Notes under the pieces: generated by a model
The model's input: only the letters and a program-made list of their open reading frames with translations
What the model was told of the DNA's origin: nothing
Databases searched by the model: none
Origin: Corynebacterium amycolatum SK46
Lineage (GTDB): Bacteria; Actinomycetota; Actinomycetes; Mycobacteriales; Mycobacteriaceae
NCBI RefSeq assembly: GCF_000173655.1
Contig: NZ_ABZU01000008.1
Span: forward strand, 50,759 to 114,758
Direction: 5' to 3'
Length of the DNA stretch: 64,000 nt
Program-made: the position numbers and the translations under genes
In this document: one piece after another, positions 8,640 through 16,985 of the stretch
How positions within the stretch are numbered: the first letter of the stretch is position 1
Layout of the letters: every line of letters begins with the position of its first letter

Positions 8640-9650
8640 GTGGACAGTCGCGACATCCAAGCACTCACCGCCGTCAAACTCTATTACGGCGAGGGGCTCA
8701 CACAGTCTCAGGTTGCAACCGAACTCGGGGTTTCCCGTCCAACGGTCTCTAAACTGCTCAACCTTGGCCGCGAGCGCGGTTACGTGCGTATTGAGATTCA
8801 CGATCCGCGCGAGGAAGCCTCAGAAACCGCTACGCAGATGCGGGATCGCTACAAGTTGAACGATGTGCGCCTGGCGCAACCGGCACGCGCGGGCAACGCA
8901 GTCTTGCTCCGCGAGTTGGGGCGCGTGGGCGCCGAGCTTCTCGACGAGCTGGTGGTCGACGGTACTCTTCTCGGTGTTTCGTGGGGTAAGACCATGTACT
9001 CCGTATCCACGCAACTGAAGTCCAAGGATGTTTCGGGCGTGGAAATTGTGCAGCTCAAAGGCGGAATGAGTCATTCCGATAAGTCAACGAATGACATCCG
9101 CACCATTGGCGGCTTCTGCCACGCCTTCCATGCTTATGCTCGCACGCTACCGCTGCCTGTGATTTTCGATTCGGTCGAGACTAAGCGCATCGTGGAACAG
9201 GATCGGTTCATCGCCAGCGTATTGGCGCTTGGCCGGACGGTGGACATTGCCGTTTTCACTGTCGGCGCAGTCGACCATGATTCGCTGGCGTTGAACTTGG
9301 GGCAGCTGTCGGCAACCGAAAAGGACTTACTCGTGGAGCGCGCAGTGGGCGATGCCTGCTCACGCTTCTACCGCCCGGACGGTGGCATTGCGCTGCCAGA
9401 GGTCGATGCCCGCACGGTAGGTATCAGTCTCTCTGACCTGCGCCGGATTCCAACTCGCGTGCTTGTCGCCGGTGGCGCTTACAAAGCCGCGGCCATCGAC
9501 GTGGCACTCCGAACAAATTTGGCCACTCACTTGGTCATTGACGATGCCACTGCCGAGCGCCTACTTTCGCTGGACTCACCGGACTCACCGGACTCACCGG
9601 GCTCGCCAGACTCACCGTCTAGCTCTACCCCGCCCCCTGCCACGGAATAG
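8640..9650 (+). CDS. SorC/DeoR-type sugar-binding transcriptional regulator
   Basis: Transcription factor of 336 residues. An N-terminal helix-turn-helix (LTQSQVATELGVSRPTVSKLLNLG, near residues 20-43) is followed by a SorC-type sugar-phosphate-binding domain with VSWGKTMY and QLKGGM. Bacillus DeoR, of this family, binds deoxyribose 5-phosphate and represses nucleoside catabolism. The same role is inferred here because the deo/cdd/nupC genes follow. The GTG start at 8640 has a strong GGAGGAGG 5 nt upstream and is preferred to the in-frame GTG at 8616. The C-terminus ends in an unusual Asp-Ser-Pro tail encoded by a 9-bp tandem repeat. Confidence 0.82.
   Translation: MDSRDIQALTAVKLYYGEGLTQSQVATELGVSRPTVSKLLNLGRERGYVRIEIHDPREEASETATQMRDRYKLNDVRLAQPARAGNAVLLRELGRVGAELLDELVVDGTLLGVSWGKTMYSVSTQLKSKDVSGVEIVQLKGGMSHSDKSTNDIRTIGGFCHAFHAYARTLPLPVIFDSVETKRIVEQDRFIASVLALGRTVDIAVFTVGAVDHDSLALNLGQLSATEKDLLVERAVGDACSRFYRPDGGIALPEVDARTVGISLSDLRRIPTRVLVAGGAYKAAAIDVALRTNLATHLVIDDATAERLLSLDSPDSPDSPGSPDSPSSSTPPPATE
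9572..9616 (+). repeat. Five tandem copies of a 9-bp unit in the regulator's 3' end
   Basis: Three exact copies of GGACTCACC are followed by two degenerate copies (GGGCTCGCC, AGACTCACC). Together they encode the repeating Asp-Ser-Pro tail of the SorC-type regulator. The unit length is a multiple of three, so copy-number change would keep the frame and vary only the tail length. Confidence 0.85.
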
Positions 9651-9794
9651 CCGCCTCGGGGCCGCATCAGTACAAAGAACTGACACCCGGGCCTGCGAAG
9701 CGTCTTTGTCCTCTTTGACCGATAGACTTAAGCGAGCGCAGATGTCCGCATATATGTTGCAGCCGCTGTCCGGTCGGAGAGGACGATTCTTTAG

Positions 9795-10892
9795 GTGTCA
9801 CCAGCACAGCAGATCAAGCACACACTCCAGGCCTACGAGTCGGCGGACGCATCTTTTGCTCAGTCCGCGAAGAAGTTGCCACCCGTGGGGTGGAAAGGAG
9901 CGCTCTACGCTCTCAAGCGTGCGGGTATCGAGTTTTTCTTGGAGCTCGGTTTCGACGCTGCCGCGAAGTTGACTTACTACACGGTGCTGACCTTCGCGCC
10001 TGCACTGCTTGCGATTTACTCAATTGCCACGCTGATGCTGGCCGGCTATACAGAAGACCTGAACCGACTGACCGAGGATTTCATCCGCAGCTACATTCCA
10101 GCTGAGTATGCCGAACCGATTCGCAATGTCATCTCAACGATTATCGGCTCCGCCACGGGAGGTCTTGTCGCACTGACTATCGGTATTGTTCTTGCGCTGA
10201 TTTCGTCGTCGGCCTACACGCGCGCATTTTCGCGCACGGGTAACTCCATCTATGGCGTTTCCGAAGGTCGCACGCTAATTCGCTACCACCTGCTCATGGT
10301 CGCCATTACGCTATTGCTGCTCATTGGCACGGTGGTGCTGCTCATTGCGATTATTGTCAATGACCAGCTAGTTAACACCATCGTCGAACCGGTTGCCCGC
10401 CCGTTGGGTATTGAATCGACCACGCGACAGGTCATTGACTTCTGTATCTCCGTCTGGAGTTGGCTGCGCTGGCCGGTCATTATCGTCATGTCGATGATTC
10501 TGATTGGCTCGCTGTACTACTTCACACCGAATGTGCGCATGCGCAAATTCCGCTGGCTCAGCACCGGTTCCGCACTGGCAATTATCAGCTCGCTGGTTAT
10601 TGGCAAGGCATTGCAGCTTTACCTGTTCAACTTTGCAGCTTCAAACCCCTACGGCGCCATGGGCGCGGTCATTGCTCTCATGACTGCGCTTTGGGGCATC
10701 AATGTCGTCGTGGTCTTCGGCTTCAAGCTGGATGCCGAGATTGAGAGGATGCGCCAACTGCGCGCCGGCCTGCCCGCAGAGCGATACATCCAGCTTCCAC
10801 CCCGAGCTACCGCGGCCGCCGAGGGCGAGCAGAAAATCCATCAGAATCTAGAAAAGCGGGCGGCCGAATTCCGAACTGAGGAAGAGCTATAG
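9795..10892 (+). CDS. YihY/BrkB family inner-membrane protein
   Basis: Membrane protein of 365 residues. About six hydrophobic segments lie between residues 55 and 310, with a soluble C-terminus rich in Glu, Lys and Arg. The family block FFLELGFDAAAKLTYYTVLTF near the first membrane segment and TRAFSRTGNSIYGVSEGR are characteristic of YihY/BrkB, once misnamed ribonuclease BN. The molecular function is not established for the family. The GTG start has a purine-rich GGAGAGGA upstream at about 11 nt. Its 3' end overlaps the convergent nupC stop by 6 bp. It sits between the regulator and the nucleoside genes but has no obvious link to them. Confidence 0.85.
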   Translation: MSPAQQIKHTLQAYESADASFAQSAKKLPPVGWKGALYALKRAGIEFFLELGFDAAAKLTYYTVLTFAPALLAIYSIATLMLAGYTEDLNRLTEDFIRSYIPAEYAEPIRNVISTIIGSATGGLVALTIGIVLALISSSAYTRAFSRTGNSIYGVSEGRTLIRYHLLMVAITLLLLIGTVVLLIAIIVNDQLVNTIVEPVARPLGIESTTRQVIDFCISVWSWLRWPVIIVMSMILIGSLYYFTPNVRMRKFRWLSTGSALAIISSLVIGKALQLYLFNFAASNPYGAMGAVIALMTALWGINVVVVFGFKLDAEIERMRQLRAGLPAERYIQLPPRATAAAEGEQKIHQNLEKRAAEFRTEEEL

Positions 10893-12104
10893 CGCAATCA
10901 CACCCACAATTGCAGCGTTGAGCAGGTTGGTGCACAGACCCGCAATCAGGGCCAGCGGTCCGTTCTTGGCAATCTCACCACGGCGCTCCGGCGATAGCGC
11001 ACCGAAGGAACCAATCTGAATTGCAATGGACGACAGGTTGGCGAAGCCAGCCAGAGCGAAGGTCGCCAGCATGATGGACTTCGGATCCAGCGAGTCGACG
11101 TGCTCAGAGAACGAGGTGTAGCCGACGAACTCGTTCAGAATCGTCTTCTCACCAATGAAGCTACCGACCAGCCCTGCGTTCTCCCACGGCACACCAATCA
11201 GCCAGGCAATTGGCGCGAAGATCAGGCCGAACAGCCCCTCCAGAGACCAGTTTTCCTGACCGAACCAGCCACCAATGCCGCCAATCATCGCCGACAACAT
11301 CGCAATCACAGCGATGAACGCAATCAGCAGACATGCCACAACCACAGCGATACGACCGCCGGCCAACGCACCCGATCCCAGCGCGTCAATGACGTTCTTC
11401 GACTCGGTATCGCGGACATCCTTCACCGACGCATCCAGATCAGATTCCTCTGTCTCCGGCCAGAAGGTCTTCGCAATCAGCAGCGAGCCCGGCGCGTTCA
11501 TCACCGATGCCGCCAGCAGGTACTCCAACGGAGCACCGAGCAGGGAGTAGCCAATCAACGTCGATCCAGCCACCGATGCAAAACCGCCCGACATACATGC
11601 GAACAGCTCCGACTTGGTCAGTTTCGGAATATACGGCTTGACGACGAGCGGAGCCTCCGACTGCCCGAGGAAAATCACTGTGGAAGCGAAGACGGACTCC
11701 ACCTTCGACGTTCCCATAATGAACTTCAGCGCGGAGCCGACATATTCAACGAAGTACTGCACTACCCGCAGGTAGTAGAGGGCGCCGAGGACTGCGCCCA
11801 GGAAGATAATCACTGGCAGCACGTTGAGCACGAAGACGAAGTTTTTACCCGTGCCGTCGAAAAGATTACCGAAGACAAACGAGGTGCCCTCATTTGTAAA
11901 GTCGATCATCTTCTCAATGGCACCGGCGACACCCTTCAGTGCATTGAAGCCAGGTTCCCACTTCAGCACTACCAGCGCGAATACCGCTTGCAGCAGCAGG
12001 CCAACACCGAGTGTGCGCCAGTTGATGGCCTTCTTGTTCTTTGAGATAGCAATGGCAAATCCGATGATGAGGATGATGCCCAGTAAGCCTTGCAATCTAT
12101 CCAT
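10887..12104 (-). CDS. nupC: Concentrative nucleoside transporter (NupC/CNT family)
   Basis: Polytopic carrier of 405 residues, the usual size for bacterial CNT proteins, which import nucleosides with H+ or Na+. The family features visible are the N-terminal INWRTLGVGLLLQAVFALVVL and the QSEAPLVVKPYI block. Also present are MSGGFASVAGSTL and the C-terminal FANLSSIAIQIGSFG, which line the substrate site in CNT structures. It follows cdd on the same strand with a 43-bp gap, forming a probable cdd-nupC operon. Import plus deamination fits pyrimidine nucleoside salvage. Confidence 0.93.
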   Translation of the reverse strand: MDRLQGLLGIILIIGFAIAISKNKKAINWRTLGVGLLLQAVFALVVLKWEPGFNALKGVAGAIEKMIDFTNEGTSFVFGNLFDGTGKNFVFVLNVLPVIIFLGAVLGALYYLRVVQYFVEYVGSALKFIMGTSKVESVFASTVIFLGQSEAPLVVKPYIPKLTKSELFACMSGGFASVAGSTLIGYSLLGAPLEYLLAASVMNAPGSLLIAKTFWPETEESDLDASVKDVRDTESKNVIDALGSGALAGGRIAVVVACLLIAFIAVIAMLSAMIGGIGGWFGQENWSLEGLFGLIFAPIAWLIGVPWENAGLVGSFIGEKTILNEFVGYTSFSEHVDSLDPKSIMLATFALAGFANLSSIAIQIGSFGALSPERRGEIAKNGPLALIAGLCTNLLNAAIVGVIAL

Positions 12105-12147
12105 GGCTTAGGTCTTCTTTCTTTTAAGGGCGGCTGTGTGACGGTGC

Positions 12148-12567
12148 CTACAGGTCCTCGGGACCAAAGGCGTAGGGGAGAATTTTTTCGAAGTCAATGC
12201 TGGTCGGAGCACCCAGGCCACCATCTGTGGGGCGCTCGGACTCCACTATGACGCGCTTGCAACCGAACTCGTGCAAAACCTGCCTACAGGCACCACATGG
12301 ATGGCAGGGGGCTGCCTTTCGCCCGACGATGGCGCAGGCCGCAATCTTGTGGTTGCCACCGTGCTCCGCGACCATACGGAACACGGCGGTGCGCTCTGCG
12401 CAGTTGGTCAACCCATAGGACGCGTTTTCCACGTTGCAGCCTGTGACCACCGTGCCGTCGTCAAGCAAAAGTGCGGCACCGACAGGAAAACCTGAATAGG
12501 GAACGTACGAGTTTTCCGTGGCGGCGTATGCCTTGGCCAGCAGTTCTTCGTCTGAGATCTGAGACAT
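12148..12567 (-). CDS. cdd: Cytidine deaminase
   Basis: Zinc enzyme of 139 residues that converts cytidine and deoxycytidine to uridine and deoxyuridine. It has the size of the tetrameric class. The zinc and catalytic motifs are TNCAERTAVF (Cys ligand and general-acid Glu, about residues 54-57) and PCHPCGACRQVL (two Cys ligands, about residues 88-99). The ATG is preceded by GGGAGGGAG. It is the first gene of the cdd-nupC unit and is transcribed away from deoA across a 169-bp control region. Confidence 0.95.
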   Translation of the reverse strand: MSQISDEELLAKAYAATENSYVPYSGFPVGAALLLDDGTVVTGCNVENASYGLTNCAERTAVFRMVAEHGGNHKIAACAIVGRKAAPCHPCGACRQVLHEFGCKRVIVESERPTDGGLGAPTSIDFEKILPYAFGPEDL

Positions 12568-12601
12568 TGTGCTCTCCCTCCCCGAGCCTGTTCGAGGTGT
12601 T

Positions 12602-12630
12602 TATGCAAACATACTTATGTGGGTACAAAT
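12602..12630 (-). promoter_or_regulatory. Candidate promoter for cdd-nupC
   Basis: On the minus strand TTGTAC and CATAAA are separated by 17 bp, and the -10 is preceded by TG. The -35 overlaps the ACAAATG half-site at 12625-12631. A near-perfect 12-bp palindrome ACATACTTATGT (12609-12620) lies between the two elements. Predicted from sequence only. Confidence 0.5.
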
Positions 12631-12654
12631 GGAAAGTTGTCTATTGACATTTGT
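12625..12654. promoter_or_regulatory. Inverted repeat ACAAATG-N16-CATTTGT in the divergent cdd/deoA control region
   Basis: ACAAATG (12625-12631) and its exact complement CATTTGT (12648-12654) each overlap the -35 element of one of the two divergent promoters. The heptamer also occurs upstream of the SorC-type regulator at 8484-8490. This is the arrangement expected for one repressor controlling both salvage operons together. The regulator assignment is inferred. Confidence 0.5.
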
Positions 12655-12672
12655 TCTAATGCTGATGATAAT
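12644..12672 (+). promoter_or_regulatory. Promoter for the deoA-deoC-phosphomutase operon
   Basis: A perfect TTGACA (12644-12649) and GATAAT (12667-12672) are separated by 17 bp, an unusually good sigma-70-type promoter for this genome. The -35 overlaps the CATTTGT repressor-like half-site. The deoA ATG follows 64 bp after the -10, with its own AAGGAG. Confidence 0.65.
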
Positions 12673-12736
12673 CGGAATCAGCAGAGTTCACAAGACCAAT
12701 ATCGCTAATCACAATCGCTGATAAAAGGAGCGAACA

Positions 12737-14023
12737 ATGGCTGAAAAGTTCGATGTAGTTGACGTCATTAGAGTAAAGCGAGACGGCGGTGAACTCAGCC
12801 CGGAGGAAATCGCCTGGGTCATCGATGCCTACACCCGCGGCATCGTGGGCGATGAACAGATGGCAGCGCTGAACATGGCCATCTTCATCCGCGGCATGAA
12901 CCGCCGAGAGATTGTGGATTGGACTCAGGCGATGATTGACTCGGGCGAGACCATGAGCTTCGCATCGCTGAGCAAACCCACCACGGATAAGCACTCCACC
13001 GGTGGTGTCGGTGACAAAATCACACTGCCGCTGGGCCCGCTGGTGTCCTCTTACGGCGTGGCTGTCCCACAGCTGTCCGGTCGCGGCCTCGGCCACACTG
13101 GCGGCACCCTGGACAAGTTGGAATCCATTCCGGGCTGGCAGGCTGATGTTCCGAATGACCGCTTGATGCAGATCCTGGAGGATTCCGGCGCGGTCGTCGC
13201 AGCAGCCGGTGCGGGCCTAGCACCTGCGGATAAGAAGATTTACGCGCTGCGTGACATCACCTCGACGGTGGACTGCATTCCGCTGATTGCCTCGTCGATT
13301 ATGTCCAAGAAGATTGCGGAGGGCACCTCCAACTTGGTGCTGGATGTCAAGGTCGGTTCGGGCGCCTTCATGAAGGACCTGGATCAGGCTCGTGAGCTGG
13401 CTCGCACCATGGTTGACCTGGGCAACGACGCGGGCGTGAACACCCGCGCGCTACTGACGGACATGTCCACTCCATTGGGCCTGACCATCGGCAACGCCCT
13501 CGAGGTCCGCGAGTCGGTGGAGGTTCTCGCCGGCGGTGGCCCCGCAGATGTCGTTGAGCTGACCTGTGAGTTGGCCCGCAACATGCTGGAGCTGGCCGGT
13601 GTGCACGATGCCGACGTCGAGCAGGCACTGAAGGACGGCCGCGCTATGGATTCGTGGAAGAAGATGATCCGCGCTCAGGGTGGCGACCCGGATGCCGCGT
13701 TGCCGGTGGCACCTCACACGCACGATGTGGTTGCGCAGGCTGACGGTTACCTGACCAAGCTGGATGCGCTGGCGCTCGGCGTTGGTTCTTGGCGCCTGGG
13801 CGCAGGGCGCGCCCGTAAGGAAGATCCGGTGCAGGCTACGGCGGGCATTGAGATCTTCGCCAAGCCGGGCGACAAGGTGGTCAAGGGGCAGAAGCTGCTC
13901 ACGCTGCACACTGAAACTCCGGATAAGTTCGAGCGCGCACTCGAGTCCATCGAGCCGGGCATTGAAATCGGCGACACCGCGCCGACCGCTCAGCGTGAGA
14001 TTATCCTCGACCGCGTGTCCTAG
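12737..14023 (+). CDS. deoA: Thymidine/pyrimidine-nucleoside phosphorylase
   Basis: Protein of 428 residues that splits thymidine, deoxyuridine or uridine with phosphate into free base and (deoxy)ribose 1-phosphate. The glycosyltransferase family 3 signature is clear. KHSTGGVGDKITLPL (about residues 83-97) binds phosphate, SGRGLGHTGGTLDKLESIPG follows, and DVKVGSGAFMKDLD binds the pyrimidine. The C-terminal all-alpha/beta domain ends in a biotinyl-like segment. The start has AAGGAG 7 nt upstream. It is the first gene of the operon leading to deoC and a phosphomutase. With Cdd, deoxycytidine can also enter this route. Confidence 0.95.
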   Translation: MAEKFDVVDVIRVKRDGGELSPEEIAWVIDAYTRGIVGDEQMAALNMAIFIRGMNRREIVDWTQAMIDSGETMSFASLSKPTTDKHSTGGVGDKITLPLGPLVSSYGVAVPQLSGRGLGHTGGTLDKLESIPGWQADVPNDRLMQILEDSGAVVAAAGAGLAPADKKIYALRDITSTVDCIPLIASSIMSKKIAEGTSNLVLDVKVGSGAFMKDLDQARELARTMVDLGNDAGVNTRALLTDMSTPLGLTIGNALEVRESVEVLAGGGPADVVELTCELARNMLELAGVHDADVEQALKDGRAMDSWKKMIRAQGGDPDAALPVAPHTHDVVAQADGYLTKLDALALGVGSWRLGAGRARKEDPVQATAGIEIFAKPGDKVVKGQKLLTLHTETPDKFERALESIEPGIEIGDTAPTAQREIILDRVS

Positions 14024-14128
14024 AAAACTTCTGATGGGCTCGCGCCGGCGCCACTTCCCCGCCCCGAGCCCGCCACCTCCCTACTTTTAAGCTCTCTCCC
14101 AAATTTCCGAAAGGACTTGATTTCTCCC

Positions 14129-14779
14129 ATGACTTCCCGCGCTGATGTTGCCAAGATGATTGACCACACCCTACTCAAGCCAGAAACCACCTCTGACCAG
14201 GTCAAGGCTCTTATCAACGAGGCCGCCAAGCTCGGCACCTACTCCATCTGCATATCCCCCTCGCAGCTCCCAGTCGAGGTGCCGGAGGGTCTGCACATCG
14301 CCACTGTCGTCGGCTTCCCCTCCGGCGCGGTAAAAGCCGAGGTCAAGGCCGCTGAGGCCGCTCGTGCCGTGGCCGATGGCGCTGAAGAGGTCGACATGGT
14401 CATTAACATCGCCTTCGCCAAGGAGCACCGCTTCGATGACCTCGAGGCCGAAATCAAGGCTGTTCGCGATGCCATTCCGGGCAAGATCCTGAAGGTCATC
14501 ATCGAGTCGGCCGCCCTGGCCGATGAGGAAATCATCGCAGCCTGCAAGGCCTCCGAGTCCGCAGGCGCAGACTTCGTCAAGACCTCCACGGGCTTCCACC
14601 CGGCCGGCGGCGCTTCCGCTCATGCCGTGAAGCTCATGCGCGAAACCGTGGGCGACCGCCTGGGCGTCAAGGCCTCCGGCGGTATCCGCGATGCCGCTGC
14701 CGCCGAGGAAATGATTGCCGCAGGCGCCTCCCGCCTGGGCCTTTCCTCCTCCGCTGCTGTCCTCGACGGTCTGAAGTAG
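14129..14779 (+). CDS. deoC: Deoxyribose-phosphate aldolase
   Basis: Class I aldolase of 216 residues that cleaves 2-deoxyribose 5-phosphate into acetaldehyde and glyceraldehyde 3-phosphate. The Schiff-base lysine is in [10 protein letters not shown] (near residue 151). The proton-relay lysine is in [10 protein letters not shown], and DHTLLKPE opens the barrel. The ATG at 14129 gives the family's usual N-terminus. The in-frame TTG at 14117 is too close to the AAAGGA sequence to be the start. It lies about 100 bp after deoA and 10 bp before the phosphomutase. Confidence 0.95.
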   Translation: MTSRADVAKMIDHTLLKPETTSDQVKALINEAAKLGTYSICISPSQLPVEVPEGLHIATVVGFPSGAVKAEVKAAEAARAVADGAEEVDMVINIAFAKEHRFDDLEAEIKAVRDAIPGKILKVIIESAALADEEIIAACKASESAGADFVKTSTGFHPAGGASAHAVKLMRETVGDRLGVKASGGIRDAAAAEEMIAAGASRLGLSSSAAVLDGLK

Positions 14780-14789
14780 GCGAACCCCG

Positions 14790-16553
14790 ATGCTCTCTGA
14801 ACAGCTACAAGCCACCATCACCGATTGGATCGCCCACGATCCGGACGAGGCCACCGCCGCCGAGCTCTCCTCGCTTTACGACGAAGCCAAGGCCGCCAAC
14901 CCCGATGCGATTGCCTCGCTGGAAAGCCGTTTCGCCGGACCACTCGAATTCGGCACTGCAGGTCTTCGCGGTGTCGTTGCCGCTGGTCAGTCCCGCATGA
15001 ACCGCGCCACGGTCATCCGTGCCACCGCTGGCCTGGTTGCGCATCTGAAGAACATTGTGGGCGACGACTTCACCGTGGTCATTGGTTGCGATGCCCGCCA
15101 CGGCTCCGCCGATTTTCACCGAGATGCCGCCGCGGTTGTCGCCGCAGCTGGTGGCAAGGCCCTGGCCCTGCCACAGCAGCTGCCTACACCGGTGACCGCC
15201 TTTGCCGTGCGCCACCTCAATGCCGATGCCGGCATCATGGTCACAGCCAGCCACAATCCGCCGAAGGACAACGGCTACAAGGTTTACCTCGGTGGCCGCG
15301 CGGTGGAGTCTGATTCCCGCCGAGGCGTCCAGATCATCGCGCCCCATGACAAGCAAATTGCGGAAGCCATCGCAGCTGCTCCACCGGCTGATGAGGTCCC
15401 GCGTGACTTCGATGCCGTCGAGCAGGTTGGTCCTGAACTGCTGGATGCCTATGTGGAGCGGGCGTCTGCGCTCGCAACGACGTCGTCAAGCGAAGAGAAG
15501 CAGGCGGCGAAGATAGTTCTCACCCCGATGCATGGCGTCGGCGGCGAAACCATCGTGCGCACGCTGAACGCGGCAGGTTTCTCGAACGTCAGCGTGGTTG
15601 AGAAGCAGTTTGCGCCGGATCCGGAGTTCCCGACGGTATCGTTCCCGAACCCGGAGGAGGCCGGTGCACTGGATCTGGCATTTGAGCTGGCGCGTGCCGA
15701 AGACGCGGATGTCATCATCGCGGCTGATCCGGATGCGGACCGCTGCTCGGTAGCTATTCCGGATAGCGGCGTCGATGGCGGCTGGCGACAGCTCTCCGGC
15801 GACGACATCGGTGCTTTTTTGGGCGAGGTCATTGGCGCGGATATTGAGGCTCGCGGGGTTGCGACCGTGACCAATGATGAGGGCGCCGAGTTCCCGGCCA
15901 CGATGGCTAACTCGATAGTGTCCTCCCGCCTGCTCGGAAAGATTGCCGCAGGCCACGGACTCAATCACCGCGCTACTCTGACTGGTTTTAAGTGGATTGG
16001 TGGCGTGGATGGGCTCGTCTTCGGCTACGAGGAGGCCATCGGCTACTGCTCCGATCCGGCCGTCGTTCGCGACAAGGACGGAGTATCTGCGGCGGTACGT
16101 GTCGCCGATGCTGTGGCGCGGCTGAAGGGCCAGGGGCTTGGTATTCAGGACCTGCTGGATGATGTCGCCCGCGCCCATGGTCTGTACAAGACCGCCCCGC
16201 TGACTTTCCGAGTCGAAGACCGCTCACTGATTACCAAGGGCATGGACACTCTGCGCGCCAACCCACCTGCACAGCTGGCTGGTTCGAAGGTCACGCAGGT
16301 CACGGACATGAATGACGGCCTGGACATGGTCGACGCCAAGGGCGAGAGCTATCACATCCCGCCTACTGACGGCATCCTCATCCTCACCGAGGCCAACGAC
16401 CGCGTCATTGCCCGGCCTTCCGGCACGGAGCCGAAGCTGAAGTGCTACCTGGAAGTCGTGCTGCCGGTCGCTTCGGCCGCGATTCCGCACGTGGCCGCGG
16501 CCGAGCGGCTCGACCAGATCAAGGCCGAGCTCAAGGAAATCCTGGGGATGTAA
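14790..16553 (+). CDS. Phosphohexomutase-family phosphomutase, probable phosphopentomutase role
   Basis: Protein of 587 residues of the alpha-D-phosphohexomutase family. The phosphoserine loop TASHNPPKDNGYKVY (about residues 150-164), metal-binding DPDADR (about residues 313-318), sugar-binding GYEEAIGY and phosphate-binding RPSGTEPKLK are all intact. Such proteins are usually named phosphomannomutase or phosphoglucomutase. The start is 10 bp after deoC, and no DeoB-type phosphopentomutase is seen nearby. I infer that it converts deoxyribose 1-phosphate from DeoA into the 5-phosphate that DeoC cleaves. The substrate is not proved by sequence. Confidence 0.88.
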   Translation: MLSEQLQATITDWIAHDPDEATAAELSSLYDEAKAANPDAIASLESRFAGPLEFGTAGLRGVVAAGQSRMNRATVIRATAGLVAHLKNIVGDDFTVVIGCDARHGSADFHRDAAAVVAAAGGKALALPQQLPTPVTAFAVRHLNADAGIMVTASHNPPKDNGYKVYLGGRAVESDSRRGVQIIAPHDKQIAEAIAAAPPADEVPRDFDAVEQVGPELLDAYVERASALATTSSSEEKQAAKIVLTPMHGVGGETIVRTLNAAGFSNVSVVEKQFAPDPEFPTVSFPNPEEAGALDLAFELARAEDADVIIAADPDADRCSVAIPDSGVDGGWRQLSGDDIGAFLGEVIGADIEARGVATVTNDEGAEFPATMANSIVSSRLLGKIAAGHGLNHRATLTGFKWIGGVDGLVFGYEEAIGYCSDPAVVRDKDGVSAAVRVADAVARLKGQGLGIQDLLDDVARAHGLYKTAPLTFRVEDRSLITKGMDTLRANPPAQLAGSKVTQVTDMNDGLDMVDAKGESYHIPPTDGILILTEANDRVIARPSGTEPKLKCYLEVVLPVASAAIPHVAAAERLDQIKAELKEILGM

Positions 16554-16985
16554 TCGCTAAGCAGCTACCAGCTACGCCTCGCTACAAACTGGGGTGTGCA
16601 TGAACGAAACGGCCGAAAAATGGCCGTAAAGTTTCACGCGCACCCCAGTTTCACATGTGCAGCCCTGCGTCTTGGGCCGGCTCATAAGTTACTGGCCAGG
16701 TTTATGACGAAAACAAGCAGAAATTAGTGCCGAAACTGACATCAACTTAAGCAGTTTCTCGATGGTCACAACCTCATTTGAAGCTCACCACCTCATTTCG
16801 GGTCTAGCTAAACCCGTCCTTGCCGCATTTTGCGGACAACATGCGTCTCCTAACATGCTTTACAGTTTTCCCAGTAATACAATAAAAGACGTTAACCGTG
16901 TCCCCAGGGGATGGAACACCATTCGCTACGCGGGTTGGGCTCATCACAGGGGGAACACTTCCTCCTCGTGATTGGTACGTCCAGC
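16554..16985. other. 432-bp intergenic region between the deo operon and a membrane-protein gene
   Basis: It holds the nested inverted repeat at 16586-16651 and a 16-bp near-palindrome GGGTCTAGCTAAACCC at 16800-16815. A possible -10 TACAAT lies at 16878-16883, about 103 bp before the next ATG. I find no convincing gene, and the short open frames here lack ribosome-binding sites and family features. Confidence 0.6.
16586..16651. terminator. Nested inverted repeat downstream of the deo operon
   Basis: An outer stem of 14 bp (16586-16599 with 16638-16651, one mismatch) encloses GAAAC/GTTTC arms. Inside these is a perfect hairpin of ACGGCC and GGCCGT (16609-16614 and 16622-16627) with a 7-nt loop. 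It starts 33 bp after the phosphomutase stop and ends in TTT, so it probably terminates the operon. It is longer and more elaborate than an ordinary terminator. Confidence 0.6.

Noticed and set aside
9572..9616. Possible CRISPR-like or minisatellite array
   Set aside because: Units are only 9 bp without spacers and lie inside a coding sequence. It is a simple in-frame tandem repeat.
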